NCBI RefSeq assembly: GCF_047948215.1
Contig: NC_134456.1
Coordinates: 62,701,529-62,765,528, forward strand
DNA from: Lycorma delicatula
Taxonomy: Eukaryota; Arthropoda; Insecta; Hemiptera; Fulgoridae
Direction of reading: 5' to 3'
Length of the DNA stretch: 64,000 nucleotides
In this document: one piece after another, positions 1 through 12,944 of the stretch
Position numbering within the stretch: the first letter of the stretch is position 1
Layout: each line of letters starts with the position of its first letter
The notes under the pieces: generated by a model
Told to the model about the DNA's origin: nothing
Databases searched by the model: none
What the model saw: only the letters and a program-made list of their open reading frames with translations
Translations under genes and position numbers: made by a program

Positions 1-713
1 AAAGATGAATATATATAAAACAGAATGATTTTATAGGATTACGATAGGCTGATGGTCAGGATATCAGAAATTAAAACCTAAATTGTTTAGAAGAATTTAA
101 ATAGGATTTTCTTTAAGACGCAAAATTTGTATTGCCGATCAAGTAGTTGATTTATATTACCAGCAGAATGCTACGTTATCACTGAAAAATAGAGTGTTAT
201 TGGTCGTAACGATTTTTATTTTGAGCTATTTTAAAAGCATGTGTGTCTGTGATTAGTTCTAATACATTTGGCTGTTTAATGATTGATTAATAGGATATCC
301 TGTTTTTCAGAATACGCTCACAACCTCTATTTTCACGAATTTTACAATATTTTAATTTCTTTTTCGTTTCAAACTAGGATTCTGACCTAGGACCTTTTTA
401 TCACTCGATTGTGAATCTGGCAGGCTACCCTGGATTTTATAATTACAGACTTATAATATAGGTAGTGCTTATTGTATCAGTCTCGTTTTATCTTTGTTTA
501 TTAGTTTTAGGTTTAATAATTTTCGCTTCAGAATTAAGATTTAATAGATCAAGGATAGTATAATCAGCATAACAATTCAAAGTTTCACAGTATTCGAAAG
601 AGGATTGCAATTAAATTTATAAATAAAAACGGAGACTACTACAGTAAACGTAAATAATCAATCTTTAAAAGATACTGCATGTAAAAGAAAGAGATTAAAA
701 ACTAAAAATAAAA
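1..713. other. AT-rich sequence, no gene seen
   Basis: The sequence has stop codons in all frames and no open frame of useful length. No splice-flanked coding segment, tRNA or repeat with a second copy in the window was found here. Confidence 0.6.
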
Positions 714-848
714 TCTCCGTGGCAGAGTGGTAGCGTCTCTGCCTTTCATCCGGAGGTCCCCGGAATCGAATCCCAGTCAGGTTTGACATTTCTCATACGC
801 TAAAAAATTCCACTTCGTTATCCAACGCACAAGCTTCAAGCTTTAACA
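714..848 (+). mobile_element. tRNA-derived SINE (family 2), copy 1
   Basis: This is a short interspersed element with an internal RNA polymerase III promoter. An A-box-like block ggcagagtggt lies at 721-731 and a B-box-like block ggaatcgaatcc at about 762-773. The spacing is that of a tRNA gene. The downstream body (catacgctaaaaaattcca, then cgcacaagcttc) recurs in the copies near 3.8, 24.3 and 43.6 kb, which establishes it as a dispersed family. It is not a functional tRNA, because the acceptor stem does not pair and a non-tRNA tail follows. Non-autonomous elements of this kind are mobilised by LINE reverse transcriptase. Confidence 0.75.
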
Positions 849-3005
849 ATGAGAAGAAAAAATTAGTAAACAAATTTTAATGTTTATAAATTAAGAAGTA
901 ATATACAAAATTAATGAGTTATATTAAATTAATAAAAAGTCAATAAAAACATATATAATTGAAGAAATATTAAATTACCTCTTTTCAGAAAAGCGGGCGG
1001 ATTTAAAAAAAAGAGGCGCTGATAAGTTTAAATTTGCATAATCAAGGTAAAAAATTGAGTGTGAACTTTTTCATTCCTCATTCATTTTTTTAAGCTATAT
1101 ATAAAAAAAAGGATCTTTATTTCATTAATTAAAATTACTTTAAAAAAATTGCAGAAAAGCTAAAGTAAAGTAGCATTTTTTGGTATTTTTTAATCTAACT
1201 CAGAATTACGATTGTCTTCATTCAATTTTGGTGTTTTTGAACAAAATATTTTCCGGCCTTCAGGTCATTTTTAAATAATAGCTATTACGTATAGGTTTAT
1301 CTTCAAATTAGATTAAAATGGTAATAAAGAATATATATCTGTTTAATTTATTAAGTTTTTAAAGATAAATTCCAGACAATTGTTTAGGCTAATAGAAAAA
1401 AAGATTGGGGAATTAAGACGTAAGGCTTGATTTTCAATTTTATTAGAACGCAAAATTTAAACTCATCGGATAACATATGTCGACCCAACTAATGTAACAG
1501 GTTGCTGGCACATTATCCGAATTGTAAGGAGCTGTGAATTTTATTTCTGTACACAGTTATTCAAGTTTATTTTTGGTTTTATTATTGTTAATAATTTCGT
1601 AATATATCTACGATACGTAAAAAAGATTATTTGTTTTCGAAAATATTGTTTATATTTTCAGTATATTCGTATACAATTCTATGTAACCTTGTTTGTATGA
1701 ACTATTCAATTAAAAAAAAAATAATAATACCATATTAGAATTAAGTGATATATTAATAAGTTAGAATTATTGATATATTGTAATTTCCGTGTAAGAGTAA
1801 TTTAATTGTTTACGTTACAACGTTCACTAATTTTTTTTTAATGATAAAAAACTATCTCCAACTTTTTTCATTATTTCTCTTTAAAATTGAAGTTGTTTTT
1901 TTGTTAAAAAAAATACTTTTATATTAGTATATTCATTATACAGTTTAATACTGAATAATATTTCTTAATGAAATGTACAATTATATCCATATGCTAATTA
2001 TCTTCTCAATTCTTTTTTATGAAATAATTTTGCTTTGTATTTACGCTACATTACTTAAGTAATATACTGGTAAATTAATTTGATATCCTACTGGTATACC
2101 TTATAGCTATAATAATTATAATTGAAATATAAAATCCGTATTGTTTTTACTTTGCGCAAAATATTACAGTTTATTTAGTTTTAATCATTACAAAGAACGA
2201 AGCTTATTTGTTGAGAAAAGTGAGAATACGTACTGTAAGTTTTTGTCAGTTTCAAAAAATAGAAATTTAAAGGCTCTTTTTCACTTTTCAGTGCGAGTTT
2301 TTTTTTTTTAACTAGATTTTATATATTAAGTTTATTGTCTAATCTATACTGCCTTTTTGAAGTATATATCCATCATTACTATCAGCTGCAATTGAGAACT
2401 TTTGTGATCGGGTAAATAACATTATTTAATTAATGCAGGATTTTTAATGATAATTTTGTAACCTATTATTTGTTACAAAGTTATAATATTTGATTCAAGA
2501 TATTTTTAGAAGACAGTATTGTAGTGATAAAAGTTGTAAAGATAATTTTCATCTTAAATTGAATATTACTGTTTCTTACTAGACGTAATAAAACTTCTTA
2601 AAGTATTACACCACTTGTAATCTAAGTTAAATCCGGTTTTTCACTGTTTATTGTTCTCTTTATTACTTTTTAAAATAACTTTTCCCGTTCATAATATTAT
2701 AGAAAGAATAAAGATACAGCTATTTTTTTATTTTTGTGTTTTATTTATATATTTATTGTTAAAGAATATTTATAGTAAAGCATCTCACTGATAGAATATT
2801 ACTAAAGTTATTTTGATGTTACTCATCTTACTACATTAATTCTTTACACATTTTCATGAGGATTTCGTAGCGATCGAGTAATTTTAGAAATTAAAAAATA
2901 AATAACTTTAAAACGTTGAAAGGAAAAACACGTACACTTCCTATATTATTAAATTAGTTTTGAACTAAATAAGTACGTCGTGAGTCTATATATACATACA
3001 CACAT
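849..3005. other. AT-rich sequence, no gene seen
   Basis: About 2.1 kb with frequent stops in every frame and many A/T homopolymers. No repeat shared with other parts of the window was recognised. Confidence 0.55.
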
Positions 3006-3110
3006 TTGTGGATACGTGTTCTTTGGTGGTTGGGTTTCAATTAACTACAAGTCTCAGGAGTGATCGACCTGAGTTTGTTCAAGACTACATGTTTACTTTT
3101 AAGCTTAGAT
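3006..3110 (+). mobile_element. SINE family 1, 3' body fragment
   Basis: The block around gttctttggtggttgggttt, followed by a degenerate gacctgag...caagactacat segment, matches the 3' half of the full SINE family 1 copy at 6721-7022. The tRNA-like head (A and B boxes) is absent, so this copy is 5' truncated. A 190-codon open frame starting at 3008 runs through this fragment into AT-rich DNA. It is most likely accidental, since its first residues are translated SINE. Confidence 0.6.
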
Positions 3111-3780
3111 TGTATTTCGTCTGCAACTACGTCAGGCCCGGCAAGCCGGTAACAATAACTGCATTTCACTATATACTCACGCCCAGATCCGGCAGTAGCT
3201 GGAAAAATGGTTGGAGAAAACTAACCAATATGCATTCGTATAAATATTTCAGAACATGGTCCTGCTTGATTATTTATTTTATTAAAATTACAGTGATATT
3301 AATACATATCAATCTCTTTGTGTTCATTTTTTATATTGACATTACTATCGTTAATTTCATTCATGTTAGCGTTATATTCTTATACAAAAAAAAATTGGTT
3401 CTCTGCATCATAATCTCCAAACCCGTTGATGATCCTTTTCATCCAAAAAGGAATCATCTAGGTTTAATTGAAGAGCTTGCGCCGTTATTTTTCACTTTTT
3501 GGGGGGAATGTTATAAGAGAAAAATGCCACTTATATTGTTGAATTTATCTGATATTTTCATAAATAAGATTTATTTTTAATATATTTTATTAAGATTTAC
3601 CTTTCTTTAATGGTAAAATTTGAAATTATCTTTGTCTTTTAATTTTTTCTTCCTTTCTTAAAGATGGTGATTCATAATTGATTTGTTGACCAATAAAAAC
3701 TTAATAAACTACCTATCACTTAACCTTTAGCTCAGTTATATATACATAATCATAAAATATAGTTTAAAAAAACTTTGCCG
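3111..3780. other. No supported gene
   Basis: Contains the rest of a 190-codon open frame (3008-3580, + strand) rich in Phe, Ile and Tyr. The composition follows the local AT content. No domain, splice signal or polyadenylation context supports a gene. Confidence 0.5.
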
Positions 3781-3781
3781 A

Positions 3782-3935
3782 TTTCTGTGGTGGTTAGTAG
3801 CGTCTTTGGTTTTCATCTGGAGGTCCCGGGTTCTTATCCCGGTCAGACATGGCATTTTTCATACGCTACAAATATCCATTTTCATATTCCCACGCACAAG
3901 CTTCTTTGGTGAACATCAGTCAAAAAAAAAAGGAA
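3782..3935 (+). mobile_element. tRNA-derived SINE (family 2), copy 2
   Basis: Same order as the copy at 714: a degenerate A box (gtggtggttagtagcg), then a B-box region with ggaggtcccgggttc at about 3820-3834, then gacatggcatttttcatacg and cacgcacaagcttct. It ends in an A-rich tail at about 3920-3930, as expected for a retroposed element. The B box has decayed (gttcttatcc for gttcgaatcc), so transcription is unlikely. Confidence 0.75.
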
Positions 3936-4486
3936 AATAAACAAAAAAAGAATTTGGGCTATTTGAAGAAAACATTCCCTTTTTATAATTAAAAATTAAC
4001 GCCTATTGTATAAGTATGAAACTATAACTGCCTGAGTAGTGCCATATTTAGAAAAAAAAATTAAGTTTCCAATTTCTTAAATAACAGATAATTTGTAGAA
4101 AATAATTTGTTTATGAATTCTATAGAATACTTATTTTTAAGAGGTTGGAGTTAATTACTCCGTATTCCTGTGGTATGGGTCGCTAATAGAAAGAGGCCTG
4201 CGTTAATAATGCTTCGTTTAGAGAAAGATATTGAACATTTCAATAGTATAGAATTTTTTTGAAATGTTTTCAACGTGTTATTTCCTATACATTTTTTCGA
4301 TGAAGTTATATTTTGGTAATTTAAAAGATATAGTTAACAAAATTTTTTGTAGAAAATATTTAACAATCAAGAAAAAATTTGGAGGGTTACGCAAGGAAGA
4401 TTATGTCACCATTTGTGAGTTTTGTTTTTTATAAAAAAACCAACAGCTATATGTTTTTAATTAGGTACTTATTAACCTAATGTATT
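3936..4486. other. AT-rich sequence, no gene seen
   Basis: No open frame, repeat or RNA signature was recognised. Confidence 0.55.
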
Positions 4487-4507
4487 TCTCTCTCTCTCTC
4501 TCTCTGT

Positions 4508-4572
<65 letters not shown>
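4487..4572. repeat. Compound microsatellite (TC)n(GT)n
   Basis: An interrupted TC run (4487-4510) passes directly into an uninterrupted GT run of about 31 dinucleotides (4511-4572). The long pure GT tract should be highly length-polymorphic. Confidence 0.97.
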
Positions 4573-4575
<3 letters not shown>

Positions 4576-5790
4576 GTATGGTGTGGACGCGAGTACACCA
4601 TAGAGAATATTAAAATACCTCGATTTTACTTGATTCTAAACCTATAAGTTTATCTATGTATAATGTGTATCTATAAAAAAATTATTTCTATACATCATTC
4701 ACATCTTTTTTCTCTTATATTTTTAATTTTTTTCCTTTTTTTCACTTCCATACGCGTTCCATATGCGTTGACCTGTATTTTATTATAACATTTCTTCGTT
4801 AATGGATGTAATGAATTTGTGGTATTTCTGTTACCGCAAGATAGGATAACAATTTCAAAATTAGATTAAATATACATTCTGAAATTTTTAAAAGCATTTA
4901 ACATGGTTTTTGATCTAAACAACATTTTTTTATTTCATAAAATTTATCTGGAAATTTTTCTACGTTGGTTTACATATTCCTTATTTTGACCGTTAATTTA
5001 GTATCATATTAAATTTAAAGTCACTATTATTAATTTAATGCTTCTTATTAATTACGTTAAACGTTTTTGTTTTCAAAAGTAAAATAATCATGTATTAGTT
5101 TTTTAAAGTTTCTGTTCTTATATTAAGTAGATTTATAAATAGTTTAAGGTTTTAGTTTTACCTTTTACTTTTTTCGAACGCTAAATTAATTTAAAATTTA
5201 CTTATTTCATGGTAATTTTAAAATTCCTTTCACGATTAAGGTCACATTATTTATCTACTGCATTTTAATAATAAATTATACAGTCGCTTAATCAATCACG
5301 ATCTACCTACCGCGAAATAAGCTGTTTCTCTTTTCAGGAGATGGAATGTGTTTGTAACCTTACTTAAATATTTAATATCAGAACATTAATTAATTCATTA
5401 GTATTAATTTTATTAAAGACATTTTACTTATTCATATTATATTATTAACCTATAAATTCTTTTGTACAAATCATCGATTCTTTCCTTTTTTTTGGAGATA
5501 AGCGATTAAAAAAAAAAAATAATAAAATCGTTTTACCTTTGTAAAATAAAGAAAATAAAACGCATTTATACATGTTCAATAATTAGTGGATCATTAAAAT
5601 TCATTAATTCATTGTAGAATTACGCAACCCACTCCCTGGACAATTGTATATAATAACCGAGCAGATGGTGAAAGTTCACATTAAAAAAAAAATTAGTACT
5701 GATTGCTAATTAATCTTCTCAAAATTGGCAAATTAATCATCCCGCAACAGGACAATCCTAGATTAATATTGCAGTAGCTCTGTGAGATTG
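4573..5790. other. AT-rich sequence, no gene seen
   Basis: No coding or repeat structure was recognised on either strand. Confidence 0.55.
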
Positions 5791-5868
5791 AATTTACAAT
5801 CTGTTAAGCTGGTTACAATTTACAATCTGTTAAGCTGGTTACAATTTACAATCTGTTAAGCTGGTTAC
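5791..5868. repeat. Short tandem array, three 26 bp units
   Basis: Three identical head-to-tail units start at 5791, 5817 and 5843. Each begins aatttacaat and ends gctggttac. Perfect identity suggests a recent local expansion. No palindrome or known binding motif was recognised in the unit. Confidence 0.95.
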
Positions 5869-6720
5869 GTGGTCGAATCGTACGTGAGCGAAGCGCATAA
5901 TGGTTCAGGTGCAGCTAACTTATGCATCGTGGCTTCAACGCACAATTTGTTTTCTTTACCGATCATTAAGAACAAAACTCAATTTTAATAGTATTACGGT
6001 AAAATGCTGAATTTAATACACCATGTAAATAAATAATTGCAAATTTTCATTCTGTTTTCCAGATTGTTTTTTTTTTGTGTAGATTCCAGTTTTTGTAAGC
6101 CTTCTCCGCTCAGGAAATTACAGCTAATCACTCACGTGTTATCCAGCTCTAAAATACAATAGCAAAACTTTGCTCACACTTCTTTCATTATATGCAAAGT
6201 AGAATTACGATCATAAAATATATATAAAAAAAAGAAAAGATTAAACCACTTCAACAGAAGCCCTGAGATATATTCAAAGTATATAAAATGTTACAAAAAA
6301 TCAGTTTTGCTTTTCTTTCAGGATTATAATAAAATAAATATACATTTTTCAATCAATGCTTTCTACCTCTATTGTACTTCATAGCTTTGCGCTCCATTCA
6401 TGACGGTTAACTTGTGCGCTTCGACCATAATAAGATGAAACCGGGTTCACATTTTTTTCATGATAAAAAAGATACTACTGTATCTTTACTTTTGAATATG
6501 ACTCTTATATTGAATATTGGTAGAAAATCGCGGATGGTTGGTCTCATTATTTTACTTTCTAATCACTTTCCTGCTAAGTTACACTAATTGATTTTATTAC
6601 TGACAGTTTTCTTCGTAGAACAACTAAATAGAAACGCCCTTTTTTTTACTTAACTCAAACTTGAGCTGTGTAAAATGCGCCAAAAATTCCAAAAATCTCT
6701 GTTAACCTAAAAATATACTA
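5869..6720. other. AT-rich sequence, no gene seen
   Basis: No supported coding or repeat feature. Confidence 0.55.
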
Positions 6721-7022
6721 TTCACTGTGTTAGTCTAGTGGTGAACGCGTCTTCGCAAATCAGCTGATATCGTAGTCGAGAGTTGTAAAGTTCAAATCCT
6801 AGTAAAAGCAGTTAGTTACTTTTATACGGATTTGAATACTAGATCGTGTATACCGGTGTTCTTTGGTGGTTGGGTTTCAATTAACCACATATCTCAGGAA
6901 TGAACGACCTGAGACTGTACAAGACTACATTTCATTTACACGCATACATATCATCCTCATTCATCCTCTGAAGTAATTCCTTACGCGGTTCCAGAGGCTA
7001 AACAGACAAAGAAAGTCTAAAA
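6721..7022 (+). mobile_element. tRNA-derived SINE (family 1), full-length copy
   Basis: A-box-like tagtctagtgg (6731-6741) and B-box-like agttcaaatcc (6789-6799) form a tRNA-like head. It is followed by the family body: an atacggatttgaatactagatc segment, ggtggttgggtttcaatt, a short block around gacctgagactgtacaagac, then catcctctgaagtaatt and gaggctaaacag with an A-rich end. The same order is seen at 46963-47240 (+), 17270-17563 (-) and 27296-27618 (-). It is an RNA polymerase III retroposon that codes for nothing. Confidence 0.85.
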
Positions 7023-7714
7023 ATATACTACGTATGATTTTTTCTGTTTATTCTTTTTCTCGATCTCTTTATCTGTTTATCCTCATGTTTGTATTAATCT
7101 TTTCTTTATTATCCTGTATTTACCTCCTCAAAATTTATTTTGCTGTAAGTGACTGTGAAACTCATTTACATCGTAGATTTCTTTATTAAGTTATTTGTTT
7201 GTCAAGTCGCATTTATTGAATAATTTTATGTACGTATTTAAACATACGCAGTTTCTTTTTATGCTAGGAAAGAAGCATTTGAACAGTTTTAAAAAATCTT
7301 TAATCCCATTATATTCCCTGATACAGTAGTAATACTTAATCAATTACTAAAAATTGAGTACTGTCCATGTTTTGTACGACATGGAATTTTTTATATTTTG
7401 GAACTTAAAATTTGCGTAAAATTTTAGAAACTAAAATTTGGGTATACAAGGTTTGGGCATTCACCTGACATTTAAAAATCTGTAACTACGTGAGAGATAC
7501 GTCTCGTTAGTTAATGATGGCGTGTAGGTGACAAACGTTTGTATTTGTGGATGTTGTATTTAATAACATTATCGAGGTAATTTTCAAGGTCGGTGTCATT
7601 CATATTTTTTTGCGAAAAATCGTTATGATAAGGTCACTGGAAAGTCGATAAACTGAAAGATGGAAAGTAAATAAAGTTGGTTTATTCCTAAAATAGCATC
7701 TAAATTGATTTTTT
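7023..7714. other. AT-rich sequence, no gene seen
   Basis: No supported feature. Confidence 0.5.
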
Positions 7715-7895
7715 TTTCGAATTTGGTCGACTATTGACCACTTCACTTGTGTAATTTTCTTCCAAATTTGATGTTTCTTTCTTCAGTCCGCGTAGATCCT
7801 GATTTATTTCGTCCGGGTTTTCATTTGGAATCCCTACAAAATTATTACTTTTTTAAAGTTTCCCTATCCAGTATCTCTTTGATTTTTATTTTCAC
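7715..7895 (-). pseudogene. Possible decayed coding fragment, function unknown
   Basis: On the minus strand, 7718-7850 reads as an uninterrupted 40-odd codon stretch with a hydrophilic, protein-like composition (for example VGIPNENPDEINQDLRGLKK). It is preceded in a shifted frame by KIKEILDRETLKK. The two halves join only with a frameshift near 7840-7850. The style is that of a charged coiled-coil region, as in the N-terminal proteins of retrotransposons, but I recognise no family. It could be chance in a region of moderate GC. Confidence 0.3.
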
Positions 7896-10763
7896 TTGTT
7901 TCAGGTTTGTTTAACCGCTGTTATCCGTTTTGATGTTGTGTTTTTCTTTTAGAAATAGTCCTAGATTGTATTTATTATGAAATTAAAAAAAAAAATAATG
8001 TTTCTAAATTGCAAAGCAAACTGACTGCCGGCTGTTAGGAGAACTAAACTTGTTTATGAATCTGATGTCACATTTTTTTTTTTTGGATATTGCCCTTCTC
8101 TAGTATTGTAATTACCAATTCAATTACTTTCAGATGTATTTTTAATTAATTAATCCCCCCCCCTCAGTATTTATTGTTAATTGCAAAAAAGAAATTATAA
8201 AATTAATTATAAAGATACATATTGTATTTAAAGTACATTTTAATTACATGTTATTTGATTTAATCAATTTTGCTTAATGTCGTAACTTCATTGTTTGTTT
8301 TAAAATCGTTCATTATGGATAAAATATCCAAAGTGTTATGAAACTTTATATGACGCTTTAGATTTAGACTTGCGACAAACCGTTGAACGATATTCCACAA
8401 AAAAATTTCTATATGTAATTGATATGACATATATAAATCTTATTTATGTCATTTTTGTTAGTATAATCGTGTACATGCTGCAAAAGTGATTGTACCAATC
8501 TTCGTAAACTATTTTTGGCTAAGTGTAAATAGAACAAGTGCTGCTCCCTCGCTAGTAAACGAGGCTATTGTCACGGTACACGCATTTTCAGTTCGCATAT
8601 AAATACAAAAAAACTCTTCTCAATAAATACAAATCAAATTAACTCTTCTCAATTTTTCTCGTACTCTTAGCTATATTATTATTACACAAGTTCGTAATTT
8701 TATGCCCGATTTGAAAATAAGATTTTACTTTGATATTGTGAAATTAGTTAAAGTAATTTATGTTACGACATCCTGTTTACATACATATTTCTGATGTGAT
8801 AGTAAATTAATTAAACTTTATGTTAATTGAATTAGTTACATGTTCGTACTCTCTCGAGACTTGTACTTTCCCTCTTGCCGGTCTACTCTATTAATTGAGT
8901 ATAAACTTAATAATTTGAGGAGAATATAACGGTTTACGTATAGGGTATATAATAATAATTTTCCCAGTACGAAGCGAAGTTCGTTATTAATAAATATATT
9001 GCATCTCATTTTGTTTTTATTCCGTTCGCACAATTTCTTTTCTCATAGTTAAAAAATTTGTGTATGATTATTAACCTTGATATCGCTATCGTGGTTATTA
9101 TTTTATAGATCTACGTATGTTTATAAATTATTCAGCATTCATTAAACTTTACCTTAATTAATCTTGCTTGAGATATTTTATAAGTAATGAAGTTTGAATA
9201 ATTTATGTTACCCTAGTCAACTAATCATAAATTTTATTATATGTTTTTATATTAAAAGTAATAGTCTTTTAAGATTCGAAGATAGTTAAAATTTGCTTTT
9301 TTCTAATTAATGGTTATATATTAGTAGTCTTAATAGAGTTTGTTTCGTTCTACATCCGGTTTAATCAAAATATTTTTTGATAAAACTTTATGAATTAATT
9401 GCACTTAATTACCGATAGCTATAAAAACAACAACGGTCTTAATTAATTGCAGTTTTATATATATATATATATTATTATGTATATTTATTGGAGGTTCTTT
9501 GGGAAGAAACTGCTTGCTTTATTGAAATTCCAACTACTGTGTTCTGGATAGTTGTACTTATTTAAAAAAAAATATATTAATGAAAAAAGCAGTCGTTACT
9601 ATTGCGGATAAATTGATATTTGTAAACTAAACTTGATTGGATATTTTGCGCCGGTGCGGAAATGTTCAATAATGTTCGTTAGAAGAAATTGACTAACCGC
9701 CGGAACATTGCCTGATGCACAGCATTCCATGACACCAGCTTGCACTTAATATTATTAAACGACAACGTCTGTATTTTTTGCTGTCTACAGTAGTTATTGT
9801 TTTAGCTATTTTTATTTATTTAAATATTACATCTTCTCCGTTGATGGTTGCTGTTATATACTGGTGTATATGTATTTTGTTAATCAGTTCTTTAAATGAA
9901 TGTCAATTTAAAATTACAAAAATATAATTCCTAGTTGAAATGATGACTGAAAAATCCGCCCATTAAAATATTAGTTATGAATTCACCAAGAATTTAATTT
10001 TGAGGAAAACTGTTTATTTACAAATGAATTTTTTAAATTTAAATTTATATAACATGTAGCTCGTATGACCTTGTCATTTTTTGGTAAATAATGAAAATTT
10101 ATTATACGTTTTAGTTTAAGTATATCACGATTAACTTTCATATAGAACGGTTAGGTAAAATATCACAGGTATTGATTGTACCGTGAAACAAACCTCCTTC
10201 GCCAGACTTATAAAGTAAGGAATGAAGTGGTTTTCGTGGCTTTTTTAATAAACCAATCGTACTGTTCTAAATCAGTGTGTTAAACCCATTGAATTGAAAG
10301 TGATAAATGACAACTTCACCCTGGTGACCGTGGACAACGGCTTTATAATTACCACGAAAAGGCAATTCTGATTGTACCTTACATGCTTTATATGCGTCAT
10401 AGCCAATTGAAAAGGAAATTAAAAGGAACAATTTTGAACTCCTATAGAAAATAACATTACCTTTTTCAATAGGGCTTTCATTATCTGTTCTCTTATTTTT
10501 CTAATTCAAAATGAGAAAATATTAAAAAAAACTTTTGTAAAAGAAAAGTGAATGTTAGGCCCTCAAATTAAATATTTCTAAAAGAATAAATGTTTGTTGC
10601 AAATTTTATAGGTGTTTTTCTTATTGTCCTCACAAATCTTTATGTAATAACATCCTTATTAAGAAAATAAATGTTTTGCCTGTTACATTCGGCTTCACTA
10701 TTTGTCAATTCTAAAATAATTTTTTTTTTTTTTTACTTTTAAGGCCGCAAAGGACCACTTTAG
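7896..10763. other. AT-rich sequence, no gene seen
   Basis: Contains a C homopolymer at about 8154-8163 and a short TA run at about 9455-9472. A 65-codon minus-strand open frame (8836-9033) has no protein-like features. The 10160-10420 block is somewhat richer in GC and could be an old repeat, but no second copy is in the window. Confidence 0.5.
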
Positions 10764-11460
10764 TCAGAATAATTCAAGTCTTTTTTTGCCGATCTTTTGG
10801 CCCTTTAAGTTCTTAGTTTTTACTTTCTCCCAATATTTAGTCATTCTTAATGATCTTGCTTTACGATCCTCTTCTGAATAAACCCTTTTTGTATAATTAA
10901 AAGTTCTTACTTTAAAGTTGGTATTCGGATCTTTAATAACAAATTTTAATTTTTCGGATTTATTAAGTAAATCTTCGTAAGTCAAATTAATTCTTGCATG
11001 TCTTCTTTAATTTCTTTGATCCATAATGGCGGATTTTTTAAAGACCAAAATTGATCGATAATTCTCTTAGTAATCCTATCCTGAGGTAATCTTAACAAGT
11101 GTGCACAGAAAGAAATTCGCTTCTTTTTCATAGTATCAATTAAGGATTCCGAGTTTTCGTACAGAAATTTATTAGGCAATAATCTGTACTGATTTTCGTA
11201 TTTATATTTTTTGTTCATGCAGGTTCTAAGAATCCTGCGTTCAGTTTTAAGCAAAGGTTCAGTCCTATTTTTCTGGTTTAATCTAAATAAAGTCTCGCTC
11301 GCGTAAGTAATTACTGGATTAACCACAGTTTTGTAATGTCTAATTTTAGTGTTAATCGAGAGCGAATTTTAGTTGTAAGTATTTTTGGTTACTTGTAGCA
11401 CTTTAAATAATTTATAAAGTCTTTCAGTCCAATTTTGTTTTCCGTTACAATTACAAGTAA
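10764..11460 (-). pseudogene. Non-LTR retrotransposon C-terminal region, decayed
   Basis: Reading the minus strand from 11460 to 10764 gives the region downstream of the reverse transcriptase catalytic core in RTE/L1-like elements. The order is NSLSINTKIRHYKTVVNP, ITYASETLF, ERRILRTCM, and KKRISFCAHLLRLPQDRITK. The family pattern is KxxHYxTVxxPxxxYASExL, then a basic segment, then a (F/L)xxHLLRxPxxR segment. A stop at about 11380 and a frameshift near 10985 (open frames 11326-10982 and 10985-10764 overlap) break it. The catalytic YADD part is missing, so this is a 3' fragment of a dead copy. The exact clade is not certain. Confidence 0.75.
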
Positions 11461-12944
11461 TGATCGTATTTATATTATAAAAAAATATCTAGAAATGGAA
11501 ACTAATTAGAAAAACATTGATGTTATGACAGATATTAAATTTTTATGGAGTAATAATGGTAAATATTTATTCAAGAAATGTTTCATTTTTGTTGAATTTT
11601 TCTGGGTTTTTTCTTACCGTTATTATACATATTTCTTAAATAAAACTTAAGTGACATAATTATAGTAATCAAAGAATGCTGGATTGTTGCTTTCGAAAGT
11701 AATAATTATTTTTTTTATTTTGTGGCTATATTATTTTTATGCAAACTTTTTCCAAACCATTTTAAAAATATTTTTACTGTCAATTACAAAGATTCATAAT
11801 AAATGATGATAAATATAATAACAATAAAATAACCATTTATGAAACCTGTAAATTACTCTATTATTTTTATGTGTGTATTTACAATCTCTTTTTAGTATAA
11901 TAAAGTAGGTTTATTGGAGTAAGTTCATAAAATTCTTTTTTAAGTTGTTATTAATAATTGGATAATTATGTAGTGTACGAAACCTCACGTCAAAATCCGT
12001 CTCGGAAGCATTGGACTACCTTCGCTTATTTGTATGTAGATCTATATAGCGATGTGTTTGTTGTGGTTATACTTGTTATAAATGTTTTTAATACTAATGC
12101 TTTTCGATTTTTTACATAATCCCCAACCTTTGAGCATATAATGTAAATACCTGAATAGAATTCAGTTCATTCACTGATTAATGGACAAGATTCAGATTAT
12201 TAATAGTGGTTTATCGAATACGATTAGTTGTTAATTACTTCGTAAGCGTCACGGTCATAACTTGATTTCACTGAATTAAAATACTTATTCACACTGTAAA
12301 CGACGTAAAACTTACTAGTGCAAATATGATTTTATGTTTTACGGTATGATATGACATTGATTAATTTTCATTTTTGTATTTTGGTTTGCTAATAACGAGG
12401 TTAGAACGATTAATTTTGACCCAGAGACGGCATTTATGATTGTTGAACGGAATAAACTGATTATAGTACGTAAGAAAAAAACCTTTATTATTGGTAATGG
12501 TTCAGTAGCCATGTCTGTCGCTTAATTATATCCTTCCGTACTTATTTCCTCTGAAGTACCTTCTAATATTTATTATTTATTGGTAATTTATTTAATATTA
12601 ATTATTGTAATTAAAATTATAATTTATAGGAAAAATATTATTTATTTAATAACAAATTAAATTTAACCTCAGCGTATTTTTGTTTTTGGTAATTTTTTAA
12701 TAATTTATATTTAGTAGTAATTTAAAAATTGTATGCAAAAATGAAAAGACCTTCACTTTATTCACAGTGTAATGAAATAATTAGTAATTGAAAAACATAA
12801 AACTTCGATTCCCGTTTGATTACATGTTTCAAGATAGCTTTTCCCCGCTCTCTATTTAATACCTACGTCTAACACACTTTATCCACTGGTGGAAAAATAT
12901 TATAAACTTATAGTGTATTTATAAATACAGTAAATAAGTATTGT
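11461..12944. other. AT-rich sequence, no gene seen
   Basis: No supported coding, RNA or repeat feature. Confidence 0.55.

Noticed and set aside
372..432. tRNA-like reverse-strand phrase (complement of aaactaggattctgacctag)
   Set aside because: Only a B-box-like piece is visible. No A box or shared body was found, so it is too weak to call a SINE.
714..790. Possible functional tRNA gene
   Set aside because: A and B boxes are present, but there is no pairing acceptor stem, the head is degenerate, and a shared SINE body follows.
3008..3580. Longest open frame in the window (190 codons, + strand)
   Set aside because: Its first part is translated SINE family 1 body and the rest is Phe/Ile/Tyr-rich, as expected of AT-rich DNA. 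There is no splice site, domain or second copy with a conserved frame.
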